This document shows, one piece after another, positions 56,901 through 64,000 of a stretch of 64,000 nt of DNA. Source of the stretch: Spirometra erinaceieuropaei (taxonomy: Eukaryota; Platyhelminthes; Cestoda; Diphyllobothriidea; Diphyllobothriidae); contig CACRXP010000647.1 of NCBI GenBank assembly GCA_902702965.1, forward strand, positions 190,994 to 254,993, written 5' to 3'. A program made the position numbers and the translations under genes. The notes below the pieces were generated by a model, which saw only the letters and a program-made list of their open reading frames with translations, was not told the DNA's origin and made no database searches. Numbering within the stretch: the stretch's first letter is position 1; each line of letters opens with the position of its first letter.

Positions 56901-59900
56901 AAATAGATGCCTACTTATTGATATCGTCGAAGTAAAGAGGACAAGGTGAGATATAAGGAGAAGCAAGTCGGCAAAAAAATAAGTATTCAGAAAATCCCAC
57001 TGAGAAGCTTAAGAACGAATTTTCTGAAAGGGTATATGAAGAATGTTATTAGTAAAATTTTGAGGGGTGAAAAAGTAAGCTGTATTTTTTCCATATAATA
57101 TAAACATATTGGGAAGGCCGATTTAACCGCCGAACACAGTAATATAACCAGTACAGCCCAAAAGTTCCCAACGTGAAATTGCCATCCATTTCATTCCCGA
57201 ACTTAATGTAATTGGTTTCTCCATTGGCTCCGTTCTTTCCCAATCCACTGAACGGCGATTAAATACCAAATCTCTATTTCTAGGAGAACTTACTGAGTCT
57301 CATCGTATAGTCTGACTTAAGGAAAAGATGACCGATGCTAGCCTTGTTTTAGAGAATCTACCCGGATGGAGGCGCGAGACTGCGCGGTTAATCAATCAAG
57401 AAAAGTCTGACATCGTTTTGATACGATGGTTTGGATGACCATTCGTCCAAATGGAGGAGAATTATTTGAATGCCTATTTTTTTGCAAATGGATCTAGGAG
57501 ATACACCAACGTTATTTAAAAAATCGGACTTACAGTCTTTTTTGAAGATGGGTTAAGGGAATTTGTTCAAACTCCGGAGCAGAGTATTTGGCAACAAAGC
57601 CACCAAAGAGTTTCGCTTCGTTTTATTCCTTGGACACAAAGCCTATATTATAATGTTACTAAGAGGGTTACGGATGGCGACGTGTTGCATACGACACCCG
57701 ACGGAGATCTGCTCATAGGATTTCATAAAGTCCTTATCATCGAATTTAAGTGATTCCTTCCGCGTAAAACGAACAAGTTCTATATTCAAAGATAATTAGA
57801 TACCCATGGGACTTACACGGAGAGGCGAAGATTTGGTGGATGTGCCTTGTGACCGCCTTATAGATTTTCTAGCTTCCTATGAAATAAGCGAGTGACAGCG
57901 CACTTAAATTAATTCGACTACACAATTCTGCACAGTACATGTTCTAGGAGGGTTTTGGTAGCACCTAAAGGGGAGTTACAAATAAGGGCTGCATTAATAC
58001 TCAAAGGGTCGTGACGGCTAAATGGTATAACTAAGTCGATTGACGTGAGCCTATAGGCAAATAAACTGCAGTCTACTCTGGACTGCGCGTGCAAATCACG
58101 CAGTGTAAATCCTTGAAATTATTTTTACAACATTTGGGGTTGCTTATGAAGCGTGATGACATGAATCGAGTAGATTATTTTGGAAAACTCAGAGCTCTAT
58201 ATAGTTTACACGTTCGTTTAAGCCTTCCCGGACCGTGTCAACTGCTTACTCAATATACGTTTCTAAGTAGCCTTATCCGAAAAATCCTTAAAAAATTAGA
58301 CAGGTCGTCTAAAATATCGTAGATACTCAAAAAATGTTAAATTAAAGTTACAAGTTAAGGCTCTCGTAAGTGCGGGGCCTAAAAATCTAGACAAAAGTAG
58401 TGAGAACTGTCCTCATTCAAATGGTGCTGTCAACGTTTAGCGACTTTTAGCTTTATCTTATTTTGATTCTCGTTAATTGTAGCAGTTGATTTTATCCCCT
58501 GCACATCATTGTTTCACACTTCCTGTTCATAGAGTAGCAGTGATTTTTATTCAATTACCTATAGGTATACTAGTCTTTGCCTCTACAAAATCTGCGATTA
58601 TTTACATATTGGAAAGAGTGCCTATTATCTAGTTTTTAATTGGCATAAGAATTGTCGCAGTCAGCCAAAAAGTCTCAAAATTTTGCTAATGACCATATGA
58701 ACCGCTGGAGAGTTTTTGTCACAAAAAATAAGAATAAGCAGAGTTTGGAGGCCTTGTATTGGTTAGAATTTTTAATATAAATACCTATTTTCGTAGCAAT
58801 TTGCCGAATGTTCATCAGACAGAACTTCCATGGTCTCAAATATTTCAGAAATCTGTGTGTCCAGGAAGTGAGAGGACAATTTTCGCGATATTAATGTTCT
58901 GCGGATTGTTAAGAAAGAGTTTTGATCACCGGGTAAAAATGACCTAGGGATTTGTTTTTATTGGCTAAACAGCTTAACGAATAGCGACATAAACAAGCAC
59001 CGTTTAAAATCCCGCGAGAAGGTGATGGCTGGGGACCAAGCAGACTTGACACCTTATGATGGGTTAATCAAAGAGGAACTTGAAAACGTAATTTTTTTCT
59101 CACCTTGACCTTTAATTTTACAATCGCGTCTTTGTTGGTTCTCTGTCATCTTGTGATTCCTGCGTTGAAATGTCGTTTAATTTTGGACGTATTTAAATTA
59201 CGTGCAGAACCAAAAGCGGATTGCACGATTTAATTGCGTGATTATGATTTTAAAGCAAATTTTTTGATGTAACTACATGCATAGGTCTTCTGTAAAATAC
59301 CGTGAAACCAAAACGGCGCTTAATATTTTGATATAATTGGCCTCAACCAAATATTTTGGCTTTTCACATTAAAACAAGCACTTTTTGTAGTTGATTGCGG
59401 TAATGTTTTGGCAAAAGTTATGAAGCTTTTTAGCAATACGTAAGGGGCTTTTAAACAGTGCTTCTTGTTCAGTATTACCATTATTCATTTTTGATGACAT
59501 TTCCGCAATAATTGTTTCTATTGCAGAAGGCATCACAGTTGCTTTCTGCAATGGTTTTAAGATGTCCGATCGATATTCTCGTATTGCTCACTATGTCTTG
59601 CTTTTTATTGATTGGTGCAATATGTCACTTGTCTTCGTTTTTCTCCTAGAATTTCTTAGTTTAATCCAAATGTACTAGTGAAAACGCTACAAAAATATCT
59701 TAAGGTAGTCGGAGTACGCTTAAAGACCACTGGAGATATCAGACAGCACCAGTAGTAATTTAGGACATTTGGTTCTGTACTAAACTCTAGTCATTTGGTT
59801 ATGTTTCTTATCGGAGATGCGATTTTATATGGTTTCGAATTTTTATCAAGAGTATACTTGGAAACGTATACTAAGTTGTCAGTACATAACATTCAAGAAA

Positions 59901-61954
59901 ATATGGATGAAATATCAAGTAACCGCTGTTTTTTAACTCTTGTATGATAAAAAATGACAAATGACCTGGTTTACGCAAAAGTAAACTTGTGAAAAATCGA
60001 GAACGTGTCATTTTAAAATATCCACGCGAACATATCTACAGGTGTCCTAGAGCGTGCAACATGTGGAAGCACGCTTACATGTGTATTGCTAATAACAGTA
60101 CAACTAACTAGATGACCCTGAATTGTTGCTGCATTCCAGTGGATTTTCAAAAATATCTCAGTAAACTAAGAGATGAATCCCATGTTTCGCTCTCGAAAAA
60201 CTCTTCGGCCTTTAACCTTCGGGTATTATTTTTAGGTCGCCTAAATTAAATTGCTCAATTAGAATATATAATTTTAAAAGATGATGCATTCCAGATGTGT
60301 TCCAAGGACCCAAGGAAAATTTTACTATGGCTTGAAGCTCGTTTTCCTGCCAAACTGTAGTTCACTTATAATTCCGAACGCTCTGAGGCATAAGATGACC
60401 GGTATATGCTCAGTAAAATAGAAGTATTTGTTGGCTTTAGGAAGCCGAAATAATTAGCCAGTCTTGCCTGAGTCAAAATCGGATAGTAGTTTGGTTAATA
60501 ACGAGTGCGACTAGTAGTCTACTACACATCGCCCGAATGATGGAGGCTCTTTTGCTTCTGAAGAAGACACCAAAAAATCTGCAAGTAATCGCTAAGTTAG
60601 TTTTTATACTGAATGTGAGCTTCTAATTTAAAAGCTTGTTTCCATTGAAATATGTATAGATTTTGGGGTGATACTTTTCAGTTCCATAGGTAAAGTCAAA
60701 AAACAAAAGTCCTAATAAACGTCGAAACTTGTCAATTGTTGACTAACAATTAAAACAAGTTTTTAACCGTAGCAGAGCGATCAAACTAAGCCACAATATA
60801 AATCGGTTTTGGACCCAATGCAAGCTTGTTTTTACAGTTGGTTTTGATAGTTCATCTCTTGTCCAAAATAACTGCTTTTGAGATGTTTATGGTTTTTTTG
60901 ATTCTAAACGTTTACTTCAGTTAGGCCAAATTTTCTGGAGAAGTGTACGAGTCGTCCATTGCCATGTTTAAAATTAAGCTAATGATGCCTACTATGAATA
61001 GTTTTTCAATACATGACAAATTTCATTTTAAATCTTTTTAAATAAACTGGGAGGGATAATTGTGTGGTGGAATATCAATAGGTGTAACCATACCAATTTT
61101 AACGAACTCAGTATGTTACCTCGGGATTTTTATTTTGTGGCATAAAACAGTCAAACAATTAAGACCTTCGAAAATAATGCTTACCAATGGCAGCCTGAAA
61201 ATATTGCATTTAAAACCTGTTACTCGATTTGTCAGCCATCACACTGATCGATATCTGCATGTTTTTTAGGTTTCAGGCAAAAAACCTTATAATCTCATAC
61301 TTAGAATGTTGTAACGTTGAAAAGTTAACTGACCACAAGGGTGTTTGTGTTTGGAGAACGGTGTACGATGAGTCTGGACCACCAGAGTTGATTGACATTC
61401 GCAGCCTTTTGTTGCCTTTGTACTTGGCTCCTATCCAAACTCATTTTAGTGAAATCCCAAAAAATACTGCGAAGACACTCGAAGTTAAACACCATCGTGT
61501 TTTAACGTTGTCAAGAGCATTGTCTACCGGACCGGCTTATGGCATTTCATGTGTTTTATTTCCACCATAGATTTTATCGGTTGTAATTTATTAAAAGCAC
61601 CGAGAGTGCTCTAAACAGAGACAAGAGAAAATTCATTATTTTGTATAGCCTGTCACCGCTAAAGGTTTTGAAGACAAAATAGTGACCTTCTTTTTTAATA
61701 CACGTCTTGAAAAATACGTATAATCACACAAAACCATCACATAAGGTAAGCTTTGTACACGCTACTATCTTTGTGACTTTGACTTATGTGGGTGATTTAA
61801 AGGGCCTTGGATCGAAATCTACCTTTTCAGCAGTACAACTACGGTTGGCATCCAAATGAAATTCATAATTACGCTGAATAACCCAACAATTTAAGATTTC
61901 TTAGACCCCCTGATTGTCTGTTAACACAAACATTTACACAATTTTGTTTTTCAG
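56901..61954. other. Mirror of the AT-rich stretch 3272-8290
   Basis: No supported exon. A plus-strand frame at 61229-61570 (113 codons) has no counterpart of similar length in the left arm and no recognisable domain. Confidence 0.4.
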
Positions 61955-62095
61955 GAAACGTGGAAAATAAGTCTGACTGTCTTGGCTCCACATCAGGCCT
62001 ACGATGAAGATTTGATTATCGGATTTTCAAAGGCTGTCCAGCTGGGTCACAGAAAGTCCATTATCAGCATCACCCCAGAAACACTGCTAACCGAG
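61955..62095 (+). CDS. SPAG17: SPAG17/PF6-like protein, N-terminal exon a (right arm)
   Basis: This 47-codon exon follows a TTTGTTTTTCAG acceptor and is in phase 0. The encoded segment has the same features as the left copy (opening ETW, DEDL, AVQLGHRK, TPETLL). Five of its seven base differences from the left copy are synonymous, which suggests both copies have been under protein-level constraint. Confidence 0.8.
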
Positions 62096-62127
62096 GTACT
62101 TGCAAATATTTTCTAAAAAGTGTCAAG
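62096..62127 (+). other. Candidate 32-nt micro-intron (right arm)
   Basis: GTACTT to CAAG, 32 nt, one substitution relative to the left copy. Removal keeps the frame. Reading through meets TAA at 62114-62116. Confidence 0.6.
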
Positions 62128-62313
62128 GCAAAACTATATGGTACACCAGCTGCGAAGAAGGCAAGAGGAGCCCCAAAGTTTGCAGAAATTTGCGACTTGG
62201 TAAAAACCAGATCTGAAACCAACCAACCCCTTTCTGCACGCCAACTAGCCCTTCTTGTTAAATTTCACCTGATGAACATCCGAAATCAGGATCAACAGAA
62301 GAAAAAGAAAGAG
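62128..62313 (+). CDS. SPAG17: SPAG17/PF6-like protein, exon b (right arm)
   Basis: 62 codons, followed by a GTGAGT donor. The helical KFAEICDLV and LLVKFHLMN segments and the polar KKKKE end are as in the left copy. One Met/Ile replacement separates the copies. Confidence 0.8.
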
Positions 62314-63404
62314 GTGAGTCCACAGTCGCATACGTGGATTTCAGTTATATGAACATTCTCTTGTTGTCGTTCGCGGTGTCCTGACAAAATTTAGGTCTTC
62401 CTGATCAGTGGGAAGATTTAGGCTTGGGTTCGGTCGAGAGTGGTATTTAAATCTTTGCCAATATTCAAACATCAGACAGCGATTATTGAACTTTTTTTCT
62501 TATGACCGCGAACTTGGTTTCCGAAACGAGTGCAGTCTAACAATCCTGTCCAGCCTTTAAAAGATGGCCAAAAATATGTTATCATTCAGGTTTACCAATC
62601 CTGCTCCCTCCACAATCCAAGGAAAACCAAGGGCCTTTACAACCAGACTTTCCGATTTCTGAGATGGTTCTAAAGACGTCTGAAAGATGGAATTTTACTA
62701 GTGATTTTGGCGCTGCTGTCCTATATTCAAGTTTGTTGGTAAAGAGGACATCAACTCGCCAGATTTTGAACCTACGACGCTCCATCTTCGATGCCGGAGA
62801 AGAGTGCAGTTGAAGGTCATCTGGTCAGACGCTGTAGGTGTTGGATAGTAAGGCGCATCACTATGGCCAGCCAGATAAGGCATGATCCCAATCGCATCAG
62901 ACACAAATGTATACGTCGGCCGAAGGCTTGAGTTTGGTAATATGATCAGCGTGGTGTAAATGACGAATGCGGAGGGCCTTTGTTTAACTTTAAAGGCACA
63001 GAAAATCCTGCCCCAAACCTACTGGTCTCTGTGCCAGTTAGGAGTTTCTACAGACGTTTCAAAAGTTCCATAGAGCTTAGTATTATCTCGAATTTCTTAC
63101 TGGCCATGGTCATCTCCTCAGAGACTAGGAATACACTAGGTTTTAATAAGAGAAAGGAAGGGGAGGGACATTTCGGTATAAGAAGGAATTAAGTGCTACA
63201 GTGTGTGCGTGGGCCTTAAGTATTGTGAGCGTCTGTAATGTCACAATTCAGCAAATCATAGCCCTTGTGAGCTAGCAGCTCTCCGGCACCTGGTCCCATG
63301 CCGGTGGATGTGCTTGCGCTCCTGCTGGGTATACAGGCCGTGTACATGGTTGCCTAGTGACGTGTCCCCCTCATCTTCCCGACCGTTTTTTATTGGTTAA
63401 AATC

Positions 63405-63690
63405 CTGGTCGAGTGTTTGCCGTGGACCAGGGGCTGTGGTGACACGCCCAGGCGTGGGTCCGATCGCGCTAGCTACCTACGTCCTCTCCCGCATTCGATC
63501 TTTTGGACTTTTTCCTGACACCGGGATAAAGTGAGGACGAGAGAGTGCGGTAGATGCTGTGCAAGTCCACCCTCACTATAAATTAATTCACGCGCCAATC
63601 ATCGTGTTTGTTGTTAGCCAGCTGCAGAGCACACAGTGGGTATCGTCAGCGATGACGGTTGAACTGTCGTGTGTGTGTGTGTGCGTGCAG
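63405..63690 (+). repeat. SINE-like repeat S1 (right arm)
   Basis: Mirror of 1560-1837, inside the intron between exons b and c, with a GT-rich microsatellite at its 3' edge (63671-63685). Confidence 0.6.
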
Positions 63691-63892
63691 ACGTGCCTCC
63701 AGACCATCACCATTTCCTAACCCTTCTCCGTTAACCGCACTATCCTTCAAGATAACTGACATACCCAGTAAACCTTGAAGTATGAAACGGAAATTCGCAA
63801 GATGTAAAAAGAAAAGTGCACGAGGTAATTAACTCGAACTGTATCTCGTGGTTTCAAGGGAAGTTCCATACTGATCCTTCTTGTACCTGTAG

Positions 63893-64000
63893 CCGGGCAA
63901 AGCAGTGTCAGTTCGACAGAAGAAGCAGAAGAGACCAACTTCCGTCAAGTCTGAAGTGGAGCCACCGTCTGCGAAGGAGCCGAGCAAGATGCGCAAACGC
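63893..64000 (+). CDS. SPAG17: SPAG17/PF6-like protein, exon c (right arm, cut by window edge)
   Basis: It starts after a CTTGTACCTGTAG acceptor in phase 0. The 36 codons present are identical at nucleotide level to the left-arm exon. The exon should continue about 31 nt beyond the window, judging from the left copy. Confidence 0.75.

Larger units (their letters stand above)
38256..64000. repeat. Right arm of giant inverted repeat
   Basis: This arm mirrors 1-27475 on the opposite strand. It starts on the first base after the N gap, so its real inner boundary is not observed. It is about 520 bp shorter than the matching part of the left arm. It lacks the extra LINE core found at 8670-9378 and carries a private 141-bp insertion at 46935-47075. 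It has real sequence (a G-rich tract) where the left arm has a 64-N gap. Confidence 0.95.

Noticed and set aside
61229..61570. 113-codon ORF upstream of SPAG17 exon a as its N-terminal exon
   Set aside because: The left arm does not keep the frame, it has a stop before any usable donor, and it does not resemble the SPAG17 start.

Overview
This is a low-gene-density eukaryotic window. The coding signal comes as short exons bounded by GT..AG introns, surrounded by decayed LINEs, SINE-like repeats and foldback elements. The LINE family, a candidate 32-nt intron and the overall texture suggest a flatworm, most likely a diphyllobothriidean tapeworm (Spirometra, Dibothriocephalus or Schistocephalus type). 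That assignment is inference. No bacterial operon, CRISPR array, rRNA gene or functional tRNA gene is visible.

The dominant structure is a giant inverted repeat. The left arm (about 1-27475) and the right arm (38256-64000) are reverse complements of one another along their whole length. They differ by roughly 3-8 % substitutions plus indels and enclose a single-copy spacer (about 27476-37825). Paired positions sum to 65731 at the inner end and 65210 at the outer end. Most of the shift comes from about 700 bp of extra LINE sequence in the left arm (8670-9378), partly offset by a 141-bp insertion in the right arm (46935-47075). The right arm begins on the first base after a 430-N gap (37826-38255). 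The palindrome may therefore be a real duplication, or an allelic contig scaffolded in inverted orientation.

Two genes were recovered by reading exons. (1) Both arms carry the N-terminal exons of a SPAG17/PF6-like axonemal central-apparatus gene. It runs on the minus strand in the left arm (exons at 3131-3271, 2913-3098, 1179-1317 and 658-849). It runs on the plus strand in the right arm (61955-62095, 62128-62313, and 63893 to the window edge). Both copies are intact, and most of their few differences are synonymous. (2) The spacer carries a TALE-class homeobox gene on the plus strand. Its homeodomain is split between exon 28451-29342 and exon 36028-36219 by a 6.7-kb intron, at the classical homeodomain 44/45 intron position. 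The two exons join in phase.

Elsewhere each arm holds, from outside to inside: AT-rich non-coding DNA; a LINE reverse-transcriptase fragment (chimeric in the left arm); a small nested inverted repeat; a cluster of tRNA-derived SINE pieces with a 64-N gap in the left arm only; a roughly 1-kb foldback element with very long terminal inverted repeats; a GC-rich dispersed repeat with a hammerhead-like fold; and a block of unrecognised decayed ORFs at the inner edge. The homeobox intron contains another full foldback element, several copies of a SINE-like family and a LINE 3' fragment that ends just upstream of the second homeobox exon.
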